A stretch of DNA of 9,534 nucleotides from an uncultured Bacteroidales bacterium (lineage in GTDB: Bacteria; Bacteroidota; Bacteroidia; Bacteroidales; Bacteroidaceae), in the NCBI GenBank assembly GCA_937914945.1, contig CALGJF010000016.1, positions 1-9,534 on the forward strand, given 5' to 3'. Below the pieces are notes generated by a model. That model had not been told where the DNA came from and did no database searches. It saw only the letters and a list, made by a program, of their open reading frames with translations. Positions 1 to 6,441 of the stretch are shown here, in pieces (position 1 is the first letter of the stretch; each line of letters opens with the position of its first letter). Both the position numbers and the translations under genes were made by a program.

Positions 1-211
1 CTACACCACTTTGGGAGGAATTGTCGATGGCATTCTGGGATGGGATGCCCGCAGCTGGATACAGCTGGGAGTTATTGCTTTGCTGCTGACACCCATCTTG
101 CGCGTGCTCCTCTCGATGGTCGACTTCCTGCGTGAGCACGACTGGCTCTATGCCGGCATCTGCGCCGTTGTTTTGTCAGTTATCATAGCCAATTCCATAG
201 GAGGTTTTTAG
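1..211 (+). CDS. DUF1634-like membrane protein, C-terminal part (5' end outside window)
   Basis: An open frame runs in from the left edge and stops at the TAG ending at 211, leaving about 69 residues. The true start lies outside the window; the TTG at 11 is inside the frame and is not taken as a start. Two hydrophobic stretches are visible: one beginning WIQLGVIALLLTPILRV and a second around YAGICAVVLSVIIANSI, joined by a short charged loop (FLREHDWL). This pattern, with LTPILRV followed by the loop and a last helix, resembles the end of DUF1634 proteins, small integral inner-membrane proteins of unknown function often found next to TauE/SafE-type permeases. The partner gene, if present, would be off the left edge. 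The family call is from memory of the motif and is moderately secure; no function is claimed. Confidence 0.65.
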   Translation, partial: YTTLGGIVDGILGWDARSWIQLGVIALLLTPILRVLLSMVDFLREHDWLYAGICAVVLSVIIANSIGGF

Positions 212-310
212 CTTCTGACAGAAATCCGACTGCTCAAACCGGCGCATTGTGGTGGTTTGCGTAGGTCACAGCGACAGGTACGGAGGTTTTATCAGTGCTA
301 TCTTATGGAT

Positions 311-338
311 AAATAAAAGAGGTCTCGCTTTTTTATTT
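311..338 (+). terminator. possible weak terminator after the membrane protein gene
   Basis: AAATAAAA (311-318) is the exact reverse complement of TTTTATTT (331-338), around a 12-base loop. The right arm is preceded by a run of six T's. The stem is nearly all A/T and overlaps the -7 element proposed for uvrA, so it may be only A/T-rich promoter sequence. The rest of 212-310 shows one more hairpin (CAAACC 235-240 with GGTTTG 254-259) but no T-run after it and no gene. Confidence 0.25.
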
Positions 339-345
339 ACTTTTG
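338..345 (+). promoter_or_regulatory. -7 promoter element for uvrA
   Basis: TACTTTTG matches the Bacteroidetes -7 consensus TAnnTTTG at every defined position. No TTTG is found about 19 bases upstream, so the -33 part is poor. Transcription would start near 349, giving a leader of roughly 87 bases before the uvrA ATG at 436. Confidence 0.5.
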
Positions 346-350
346 TAGGT

Positions 351-395
351 CGTACCGCCAACATTTTCGGTGACGAGGCTGCGCGGTATGTTTTT
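351..395 (+). promoter_or_regulatory. attenuator-like hairpin in the uvrA leader
   Basis: CGTACCGC (351-358) pairs with GCGGTATG (383-390), eight pairs including one G-T, and is followed at once by TTTTT (391-395). An alternative inner pairing GCC (357-359) with GGC (377-379) is possible. The hairpin would sit at the very 5' end of the transcript predicted from the -7 element. Hairpin plus T-run is the form of an intrinsic terminator, so it could attenuate uvrA; with a 24-base loop it may be weak. This is inference from base pairing only. Confidence 0.3.
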
Positions 396-435
396 CAACG
401 AAAAAAATAGAAACATCGTAAATCGCTGAGTAAGG

Positions 436-3252
436 ATGAACGAATATATCAGGGTGAAAGGTGCGCGCGTCAACAATTTGAAGAATGTGGACATCAGCAT
501 TCCGCGCGACCGCTTGGTGGTGATAACCGGCCTGTCGGGTTCGGGCAAATCGTCGTTGGCATTTGATACCATTTTTGCCGAGGGGCAGAGGCGTTATCTG
601 GAAACTTTTTCAACCTATGCACGTAATTTCCTTGGTGGTATGGAGCGCCCCGACGTGGATAAAATCACAGGCTTGAGCCCCGTGATATCCATTGAGCAGA
701 AAACCACGAACAAGAACCCGCGTTCTACAGTGGGTACCACTACCGAGATTTATGATTATCTGCGCTTGCTCTTTTCTCGTGCAGCCGATGCCTACTCCTA
801 TCTGTCGGGCGAAAAGATGGTGAAATATACCGAGGAGCAAATTCTTGAACTGTTGTTGCGCGACTATGATGGCAAGCGTATCTATATGCTCGCTCCGTTG
901 GTTAAGGGGCGTAAAGGTCATTATAAAGAGCTTTTTGAGCAGATGATGCGCAAGGGGTATCTAAATGTGCGCATAGATGGCGAAATGTGTGAGATGTCTC
1001 GCGGAATGATGCTTGAAAGATATAAAACCCACGATATTGAGGTGGTGGTGGATAAATTGCAGGTAAATGCCGCCGATGAGGCACGCATAAAACAGAGTCT
1101 TGCTACCACCATGCAACAGGGCGATGGCTTGGTGATGATAATGGAGATGCCGTCGGGCGAGGTGCGCCATTTGAGCAAGCATCTCATGTGTCCCGTAACC
1201 GGCCTTTCATACAAGGAACCCGACCCTCATAACTTTTCATTCAATTCGCCGCAGGGGTTCTGCCCCAAATGCAAGGGGCTTGGTGTGGTTAGTCTGGTGG
1301 ATGTTGATAAGGTTGTCCCCGACCGCACTCTGTCGGTTTACGATGGTGCGCTGGCTCCGCTTGGTAAATATCGCCGTTCGTCTATATTCCAACAGATTGA
1401 GGCAGTGCTCCTACGTTACGAAGCAACGCTTAAAACACCGATAGAGGAGTTGCCCGATGAGGCTATTGATGAGATTCTCTACGGATCACCCGTTCCCTTG
1501 AAGTTGAGTAGTTCGTCTGATATGTTTTACGATAGCATTGCCACATACGACGGCTTGGTTAAGTATATTCAGATGCAAAAGGAATCGAGCGCATCGGCAA
1601 AAGAACTTCGCTGGGCCGAACAATTTTCGGTCATGCAACCATGCCCCGAGTGCGGTGGCGCGAGGCTCAATCGTGAGGCTTTGCATTACAAACTAAATGG
1701 CAAGAATATTCATGAACTTGCTTCAATGGATATTTCGCAGCTGCATTATTGGCTTGCCGATTTGGATTCTCATTTAACAGACAAACAGCGTGCCATAGCT
1801 ACCGAAATTGTAAAGGAGATTCAGGCACGCATAGGTTTTTTGCTTGATGTGGGGCTGGGTTATTTGTCGCTCAACCGCTCGTCGGCATCGTTGTCGGGTG
1901 GTGAGGGGCAACGAATAAGACTTGCAACGCAGGTGGGCTCACAGCTGGTAAATGTGTTTTATATACTCGACGAGCCAAGCATCGGTTTGCACTCGCGCGA
2001 CAACGATCGTCTTATAAATTCTCTGAAATCTTTGCGCGACAGCGGTAATACGGTAATAGTTGTGGAGCACGACCGCGATATTATGCTTGCTGCCGATTAT
2101 GTGATAGACCTCGGGCCGCAGGCCGGGCGCAAGGGTGGCAAAGTTGTATTTTCGGGTACTCCCGCGCAGATGCTCCAAAGCGATACCATGACCGCACGCT
2201 TTTTGGAGGGAAAGGAACGCATAGAGGTGTCGGCAAAGAGGCGCGATGGTAATGGACAAAGTATAAAAATTTATGGTGCGCGTGGCAATAATCTAAAAAA
2301 CGTGGATGTGGAATTCCCGCTTGGCAAGCTCATTTGTGTTACAGGAGTTTCAGGCGGTGGTAAATCGTCGCTTGTGAACGATACCCTGCAACCTATATTG
2401 GCTAAACATTTTTATCGTGCCTTGCGCGAACCATTGCCTTATGATAGAATAGAGGGTATAGAAAATATAGATAAGATTGTTGATGTGGATCAGTCGCCTC
2501 TGGGGCGTACACCACGCTCCAACCCTGCCACCTATACAGGCGTGTTTGCCGATATACGCAATCTGTTCGTGGAGCTGCCCGAGGCCAAGATACGTGGCTA
2601 CAAGGCGGGGCGTTTCTCCTTCAATGTGTCGGGCGGTCGGTGCGAAGCATGCAGTGGAAATGGCTATAAAACGCTTGAAATGAACTTCCTGCCCGATGTT
2701 ATGGTTCCATGCGAGGTGTGCCACGGCAAGCGCTATAACCGCGAGACATTAGAGGTGCGTTATAAAGGGAAGTCCATTGCCGATGTGCTGGATATGACAA
2801 TTAATATGGCTGTGGAATTCTTTGAGAATGTACCGGTGATATTAAATAAAATAAAGGTGTTACAGGATGTGGGGCTTGGATATATCAAACTCGGACAGCC
2901 ATCGACAACCCTCTCGGGCGGCGAGAGCCAGCGAGTGAAACTTGCCACAGAATTATCTAAACGTGATACAGGCAAAACTCTCTATCTGCTCGATGAGCCA
3001 ACGACAGGCCTCCACTTTGAGGATATCCGTGTTCTTATGAATGTAATAAATCGGTTGGTGGATAAAGGGAACACCGTAATAATAATAGAACACAACCTTG
3101 ATGTAATAAAAATGGCCGATTATATCATAGATATGGGGCCCGAAGGTGGTAGCGATGGTGGCAAGGTTATGGCGACTGGAACGCCCGAAGAGATTGTGGC
3201 AGCCGGGATAGGGCATACTGCACCATATCTTGAAAAAGAATTAAAAAGATAA
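436..3252 (+). CDS. uvrA: UvrA, excinuclease ABC subunit A
   Basis: This is the damage-recognition ATPase of nucleotide excision repair. It acts in the cytoplasm as a dimer and loads UvrB onto distorted DNA. At 938 residues it is full length. Two ABC ATPase halves are visible. In the first, Walker A is GLSGSGKS at 32-39, the signature LSGGE at 486-490 and Walker B FYILDEP at 508-514. In the second, Walker A is GVSGGGKS at 637-644, the signature LSGGE at 826-830 and Walker B LLDEP at 851-855. The C-terminal zinc finger has all four cysteines (736, 739, 759, 762). The first zinc module reads CPVT at 252-255 followed by CPKC at 276-279, so the second expected cysteine is Thr255. A further CPEC pair is at 403-406. 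The ATG at 436 starts the conserved IRVKGARVNNLKN segment directly. The gene appears to be transcribed alone from its own promoter. Confidence 0.98.
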   Translation: MNEYIRVKGARVNNLKNVDISIPRDRLVVITGLSGSGKSSLAFDTIFAEGQRRYLETFSTYARNFLGGMERPDVDKITGLSPVISIEQKTTNKNPRSTVGTTTEIYDYLRLLFSRAADAYSYLSGEKMVKYTEEQILELLLRDYDGKRIYMLAPLVKGRKGHYKELFEQMMRKGYLNVRIDGEMCEMSRGMMLERYKTHDIEVVVDKLQVNAADEARIKQSLATTMQQGDGLVMIMEMPSGEVRHLSKHLMCPVTGLSYKEPDPHNFSFNSPQGFCPKCKGLGVVSLVDVDKVVPDRTLSVYDGALAPLGKYRRSSIFQQIEAVLLRYEATLKTPIEELPDEAIDEILYGSPVPLKLSSSSDMFYDSIATYDGLVKYIQMQKESSASAKELRWAEQFSVMQPCPECGGARLNREALHYKLNGKNIHELASMDISQLHYWLADLDSHLTDKQRAIATEIVKEIQARIGFLLDVGLGYLSLNRSSASLSGGEGQRIRLATQVGSQLVNVFYILDEPSIGLHSRDNDRLINSLKSLRDSGNTVIVVEHDRDIMLAADYVIDLGPQAGRKGGKVVFSGTPAQMLQSDTMTARFLEGKERIEVSAKRRDGNGQSIKIYGARGNNLKNVDVEFPLGKLICVTGVSGGGKSSLVNDTLQPILAKHFYRALREPLPYDRIEGIENIDKIVDVDQSPLGRTPRSNPATYTGVFADIRNLFVELPEAKIRGYKAGRFSFNVSGGRCEACSGNGYKTLEMNFLPDVMVPCEVCHGKRYNRETLEVRYKGKSIADVLDMTINMAVEFFENVPVILNKIKVLQDVGLGYIKLGQPSTTLSGGESQRVKLATELSKRDTGKTLYLLDEPTTGLHFEDIRVLMNVINRLVDKGNTVIIIEHNLDVIKMADYIIDMGPEGGSDGGKVMATGTPEEIVAAGIGHTAPYLEKELKR

Positions 3253-3303
3253 TATATGCGCTGAATATCAATGCGTTACAGTGTGGTGTAGATGGAATCT
3301 TGT

Positions 3304-3356
3304 TGGTTTTTAACAAATATTAACAGATTGAAAAACCAGAATTTTGATTTTTCTTG
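3304..3356 (+). terminator. possible intrinsic terminator of uvrA
   Basis: TGGTTTTT (3304-3311) pairs perfectly with AAAAACCA (3331-3338) around a 19-base loop, 51 bases after the uvrA stop. A T-rich stretch follows (T-runs at 3342-3345 and 3348-3352). The stem has only three G/C pairs and the T-tract is interrupted, so it is a modest candidate. The bases between the uvrA stop and this stem show nothing else. Confidence 0.35.
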
Positions 3357-3386
3357 CTCTAATAGATGAAAACCTTTTAGTATTAT

Positions 3387-3586
3387 AACCGGTAATCGCT
3401 TTTCGCTAAAGGGTTATCACATGGGGCATAGCATGCAGTTTGAATGCTGTATATGTAGTAACGGAGTGTAAACTGTAAGGTACTTTCTACTTTTCTCCAA
3501 TTTCTTTCAGTTTGCAATTGCAGCGGCAAGATTCGTTATTTTTCATGTGTGATATAACCTTGGTTGCAAGGCGATTCCGGTTTTTT
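3387..3586 (+). ncRNA. 6S-like RNA candidate (RNA polymerase regulator)
   Basis: About 200 bases fold back end to end. AACCGG-T-AATCGC (3387-3399) pairs with GCGATTCCGGTT (3571-3582) in 12 Watson-Crick pairs with T3393 bulged, and TTTTTT (3581-3586) follows as an intrinsic terminator. Moving inward, after an internal region with scattered pairs, GGTTAT (3412-3417) pairs with ATAACC (3554-3559). CACATG (3418-3423) then pairs with CATGTG (3544-3549). Two unpaired strands face each other (about 3427-3445 and 3525-3540). An apical helix follows (3446-3458 with 3512-3524, including GCTGTA against TTGCAGC), and GGAG (3463-3466) can pair with CTCC (3495-3498). A long hairpin of this length with a central bubble, closed at its termini, is the 6S RNA form that mimics an open promoter and traps housekeeping holoenzyme. 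A weak -7 (TAGTATTA, 3378-3385) precedes it. The T-run position favours the plus strand. It has no convincing coding frame. The structure is read from sequence; the 6S assignment is inference. Bacteroidales 6S homologues are known, but I could not run a covariance search. Confidence 0.65.
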
Positions 3587-3668
3587 ATGCCAACAAAAGT
3601 ATAAGAGTTTTTTTTGTTTTTTATAAACTTTTATAAGGTGTTGGCTGTTATAGTGAGTGAAAATGTAT

Positions 3669-3676
3669 TATCTTAG
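3669..3676 (+). promoter_or_regulatory. -7-like element for rpoD
   Basis: TATCTTAG differs from TAnnTTTG at one position and lies 27 bases before the rpoD ATG, which would give a leader of about 24 bases. No good -33 TTTG is seen at the usual distance. Upstream lie long T-runs (3608-3622) and an A/T-rich near-palindrome (3621-3636). These may act in rpoD expression or be continued terminator sequence of the 6S-like RNA. Confidence 0.4.
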
Positions 3677-3703
3677 CGAATTGAATTTGTATCAGTAAAG
3701 ACA

Positions 3704-4564
3704 ATGAGGCAATTAAAAATTACAAAAAGTATTACAAACCGCGAGAGCGCTTCTCTCGACAAGTACTTGCAGGAAATTGGTCGCGAGGACCTTATTACCG
3801 TAGAAGAAGAGGTTGAGTTGGCACAGAAAATCCGCAAGGGTGATCGTAGAGCGCTTGAAAAACTGACAAGAGCTAACTTGCGTTTTGTCGTTTCAGTGGC
3901 TAAACAGTATCAGAATCAGGGATTAAGCCTCCCCGACCTTATCAACGAGGGTAATCTGGGACTTATAAAAGCTGCAGAGAAATTTGACGAGACACGTGGT
4001 TTCAAGTTCATCAGTTATGCTGTTTGGTGGATCAGACAATCAATTCTGCAAGCTCTGGCAGAGCAATCGAGAATTGTACGCTTGCCGTTGAACCAGGTAG
4101 GTTCGTTGAACAAGATCAGCAAGGCTTTCTCTAAATTTGAGCAAGAAAATGAGCGTCGTCCATCGGCAGAGGAACTTGCCGAGCAGTTGGATCTTCCGGT
4201 TGACAAAGTGGTTGAATCGCTTAAAGTGTCTGGTAGGCACATATCTGTTGATGCACCATTTGTTGATGGCGAGGACAACAGCTTGCTCGATGTACTTGTA
4301 AATGACGATTCTCCCATGGCAGACAATCTCTTGGTCAGTGAATCTCTTTCGCGCGAAATCGACCGTGTCTTATCTACCCTTGCCGATAGAGAAAAGGAGA
4401 TTATTCAGATGTTCTTCGGTATCGGTATGCAGGAGATGACTTTGGAAGAGATTGGCGATAGATTTGGTCTCACACGCGAGCGTGTACGCCAGATAAAGGA
4501 GAAGGCTATTCGTCGTTTGAAACAGAACCAGCGCAGTAAGACGCTGAAACCTTATTTGGGATAA
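3704..4564 (+). CDS. rpoD: RpoD, primary (housekeeping) sigma factor
   Basis: This subunit directs RNA polymerase to the -33/-7 promoters used for most genes in the phylum. The protein has 286 residues, the short form typical of Bacteroidetes, without the large region 1.1 and non-conserved domain of E. coli sigma-70. Region 1.2 lies at about 16-45. Region 2 runs from LTRANLRFVVSVAKQ (54-68) through PDLINEGNLGLIKA (77-90) to the promoter-melting segment KFISYAVWWIRQSI (101-114). Region 3 spans about 127-195. Region 4 ends with the helix-turn-helix TLEEIGDRFGLTRERVRQIK (246-265), which contacts the upstream element. The ATG at 3704 gives the N-terminus MRQLKITKSITNRES, which I recognise as the phylum's standard start. 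The gene seems monocistronic, lying between the 6S-like RNA and a strong terminator. The pairing with a 6S-like RNA upstream suggests the regulator and its target are linked. Confidence 0.97.
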   Translation: MRQLKITKSITNRESASLDKYLQEIGREDLITVEEEVELAQKIRKGDRRALEKLTRANLRFVVSVAKQYQNQGLSLPDLINEGNLGLIKAAEKFDETRGFKFISYAVWWIRQSILQALAEQSRIVRLPLNQVGSLNKISKAFSKFEQENERRPSAEELAEQLDLPVDKVVESLKVSGRHISVDAPFVDGEDNSLLDVLVNDDSPMADNLLVSESLSREIDRVLSTLADREKEIIQMFFGIGMQEMTLEEIGDRFGLTRERVRQIKEKAIRRLKQNQRSKTLKPYLG

Positions 4565-4583
4565 ATTCAAGTTCTATACTTTG

Positions 4584-4615
4584 CGGGCCACACATTGTGT
4601 GGCCCGTTGATTTTT
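4584..4615 (+). terminator. strong intrinsic terminator of rpoD
   Basis: CGGGCCACAC (4584-4593) and GTGTGGCCCG (4597-4606) form a perfect ten-pair, G/C-rich stem with a three-base loop. TTGA and then TTTTT (4611-4615) follow. It lies 20 bases after the rpoD stop and isolates rpoD from the next unit. Confidence 0.92.
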
Positions 4616-4671
4616 ATATAAATGGCTCTTTTGTAAATCAAAAAATGGGCCTTTCTTTGTTAAAAGTGGCA

Positions 4672-4700
4672 ATATTTTTCTATAATGCTGATATTTTTCT
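4672..4700 (+). repeat. direct repeat across the promoter of the peptidase unit
   Basis: ATATTTTTCT occurs at 4672-4681 and again at 4691-4700, exactly 19 bases apart. Each copy is followed by a TAAT-containing stretch. The first copy covers the -33 position and the second abuts the -7 element. It could be an operator for a dimeric regulator or chance similarity in A/T-rich DNA. Confidence 0.35.
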
Positions 4701-4708
4701 TAATTTTG
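4677..4708 (+). promoter_or_regulatory. promoter of the small secreted protein / C11 peptidase unit
   Basis: TAATTTTG at 4701-4708 matches TAnnTTTG fully. TTTC at 4677-4680, one base off TTTG, lies 20 bases upstream, a normal spacing. Transcription would start near 4712, leaving a leader of about 70 bases before the ATG at 4784. The -7 and following bases (TAATTTTGCGGC) resemble those of the minus-strand promoter at 9132-9139 (TAATTTTGCAGC). Confidence 0.6.
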
Positions 4709-4727
4709 CGGCAAGTGCAGTTTGTAT

Positions 4728-4770
4728 TACATTGTAGTTTCCGCTCGTGTGCTACTTATTCGGTAATGTA
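4728..4770 (+). promoter_or_regulatory. hairpin in the 5' leader of the peptidase unit
   Basis: TACATT (4728-4733) pairs with AATGTA (4765-4770). Inside this, GTAG (4734-4737) pairs with CTAC (4752-4755), leaving nine unpaired bases on the right side. The stem ends 13 bases before the start codon. The remaining bases up to the ATG are almost all A and T, which suits initiation without a Shine-Dalgarno site. Any regulatory effect on translation is inference. Confidence 0.3.
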
Positions 4771-4783
4771 TTAAAATAAAAGT

Positions 4784-5173
4784 ATGAAGAAAAATTATAT
4801 ATTTCTGTTGTTTGCTCTCTTTGGTGCGGTTTTGTCGGTGTCGGCAAAAAAGGATAAAGATGTAGCTTACCTGTTTGGTGTGTCGTATGCCTATAACGAT
4901 TCGATAGTATATTTTACCGAGGTGCAACCTATTGAGGGTATTAAGTTGAAAAGCCATTCGCGCATTTTGCCCGATCGTCAGCACTATGCCTATGAGTTAA
5001 AGGATTATATGAATTTTACCGAAGGAAAGCCCGGACGTATATCGGTTATTTATTTTGCAAAGAGTCGCAAGAAACTCGAAAAGGTAGAGGCCAAAGTAAA
5101 AAAGAAAATTTTGCACAAGGATAATCGCACGGTGCGCTATCTGGGCGATAAATTCCGTTTTACCCTTCCCTGA
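4784..5173 (+). CDS. small secreted protein of unknown function
   Basis: The 129-residue product begins with a clear signal peptide: MKK, a hydrophobic core (YIFLLFALFGAVLSV) and a likely signal peptidase I site after SVSA at about residue 21. There is no lipobox cysteine, so it should be soluble in the periplasm or exported. The mature part of about 108 residues has no cysteine. It starts strongly charged (KKDKD), has alternating hydrophobic residues typical of beta strands (VAYLFGVSYAYNDSIVYFTEV), and carries a lysine-rich stretch near residues 95-110 (KSRKKLEKVEAKVKKK). I do not recognise a family. Its stop is followed after one base by the ATG of a C11 peptidase lipoprotein, so the two are almost certainly co-transcribed and perhaps translationally coupled. 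A role linked to that peptidase (substrate, inhibitor or partner) is possible but rests on position alone. Confidence 0.85.
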   Translation: MKKNYIFLLFALFGAVLSVSAKKDKDVAYLFGVSYAYNDSIVYFTEVQPIEGIKLKSHSRILPDRQHYAYELKDYMNFTEGKPGRISVIYFAKSRKKLEKVEAKVKKKILHKDNRTVRYLGDKFRFTLP

Positions 5174-5174
5174 A

Positions 5175-6425
5175 ATGAAATTTAGTAAATTCGCAACTAT
5201 AGTATTGTTGCTTTTATCGTTGTGCGCGATAGCGTGCAGCGACGAGATTGATGTGCCCGAAAGGGAGGATATTCCTCTTATTGCCGATGGTGAAGAGGCC
5301 CGTCGCATGCTCCTCCTGTATATAGTGGCCGATAATGACCTAGTGCATTTTGCACAGCAGGATTTGCGAGAGGTGTGGCAGGTTGCCAATAAGATACCTA
5401 ACGACTGCTATCTTCTTGCGTTTGTCGATGATGATAAAAACGCCCGTCTTTTGCGCTATTTCAATAATGACGGAGATTGTGATTACAAAACGGTGCATAA
5501 TTTTGGTCGTGAGTTTGCATCGTGCGATACCACAGATATGCGCGTGGTCTTTGATTGGGTGGAGCAGAACTATCCCGCAAAACAGATGGATATGGTGCTG
5601 TGGTCCCATGCAACAGGCTGGTTGCGCGACGATAAGAAACGTTCTGCGCAATTATACTCTTTTGGCTATGATATTTCGCAAGGGGATAATAGTGATTGCA
5701 GCCGAATGTATATAGAGGAGCTTGCCGATTTCTTGAAGAAAACTGCTGTTAAACCTGATAGGCTTATGTTTGACGCTTGTTTCATGCAGTGTGCCGAGGT
5801 TGCTTATGCAATGCGCAATAGTGCGAATTGGATAATTGCATCGCCCGCTGAAATCCCCGGTTCAGGCGCTCCTTATGATGCTCTTGTACCTCTCTTTTTC
5901 GATGAAACCGCCTCCCTGCAAAATATAATGGATGCATACAAGGTTGCATACGATGGAACAAAAACGGGTGTGGTGCTGTCGGCTGTGCGTTGCAGTGCCA
6001 TGCAGCAACTTGCCGATGCTACTGCTGTGGCTGTGAAGAATGCCCTTTACAATGTATCGGGCAGTGATTGCGGGGATGTTTTTTCTTATCTCCCCGGTGC
6101 CTCTTTTACGGCTTCAAACTCTTTCCCAAATTTCTTTGACATGAATTCGGTGATGCAAAAGTACCTTACTGTCAATGAATATGCCATCTGGAAGGCCGCA
6201 TTGAATGCAGCTGTGCCGTGCCGCAGCGTAAGTGCCAAATGGTATTCGTCTGTTTTGGATAGGGATAGTGATGCAAGTGATATAGAGGATTTTGTTATGG
6301 TCGATGCATCGTGTAGTGGAATATCTATGTATCTGCCAAACACCGATTCTCGTTTTAATGAATTCAATAACTCTTTTGCTATGCTCGAATGGTACTCGGC
6401 TGCGGCTTGGAACGAGGTTGAGTAG
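5175..6425 (+). CDS. clostripain-family (C11) cysteine peptidase, lipoprotein
   Basis: The 416-residue product has a lipoprotein signal peptide ending AIA-C21, followed by SDEID. That acidic stretch resembles the Bacteroidetes signal that sends lipoproteins to the cell surface. The C11 core follows: RMLLLYIVADNDL (44-56), LLAFVDDD (80-87), and MVLWSHATGW (140-149) with the catalytic His145. The segment RLMFDACFMQCAEVAYAMR (196-214) carries the catalytic Cys202, and ASPAEIPGSGAPYD (222-235) comes after it. C11 enzymes are caspase-clan proteases that usually cleave after Arg or Lys. A basic site, KKR at 154-156 between His and Cys, could be a self-processing site, as in related enzymes; this is inference. 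Most family members have Gly where this one has Ala146 after the His. The start follows the previous stop by one base, and the ATG gives a proper signal peptide. The substrate is unknown; surface or periplasmic proteolysis is the likely role. Confidence 0.88.
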   Translation: MKFSKFATIVLLLLSLCAIACSDEIDVPEREDIPLIADGEEARRMLLLYIVADNDLVHFAQQDLREVWQVANKIPNDCYLLAFVDDDKNARLLRYFNNDGDCDYKTVHNFGREFASCDTTDMRVVFDWVEQNYPAKQMDMVLWSHATGWLRDDKKRSAQLYSFGYDISQGDNSDCSRMYIEELADFLKKTAVKPDRLMFDACFMQCAEVAYAMRNSANWIIASPAEIPGSGAPYDALVPLFFDETASLQNIMDAYKVAYDGTKTGVVLSAVRCSAMQQLADATAVAVKNALYNVSGSDCGDVFSYLPGASFTASNSFPNFFDMNSVMQKYLTVNEYAIWKAALNAAVPCRSVSAKWYSSVLDRDSDASDIEDFVMVDASCSGISMYLPNTDSRFNEFNNSFAMLEWYSAAAWNEVE

Positions 6426-6441
6426 GGCATTGGCAGTTATA

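Noticed and set aside
610..1214. Several minus-strand frames within uvrA, up to 103 codons
   Set aside because: They are shadows of the conserved uvrA frame, with no promoter or leader of their own and no recognisable protein features.
2477..2683. Plus-strand frame of 68 codons inside uvrA
   Set aside because: It is out of frame within the conserved second ATPase half of UvrA, where selection on uvrA explains the sequence.
3558..3571. CCTTG-GTTG-CAAGG hairpin as a stand-alone terminator
   Set aside because: Its arms compete with the longer helices of the 6S-like RNA (3558-3559 and 3571). The T-run follows the longer closing stem directly, not this hairpin.
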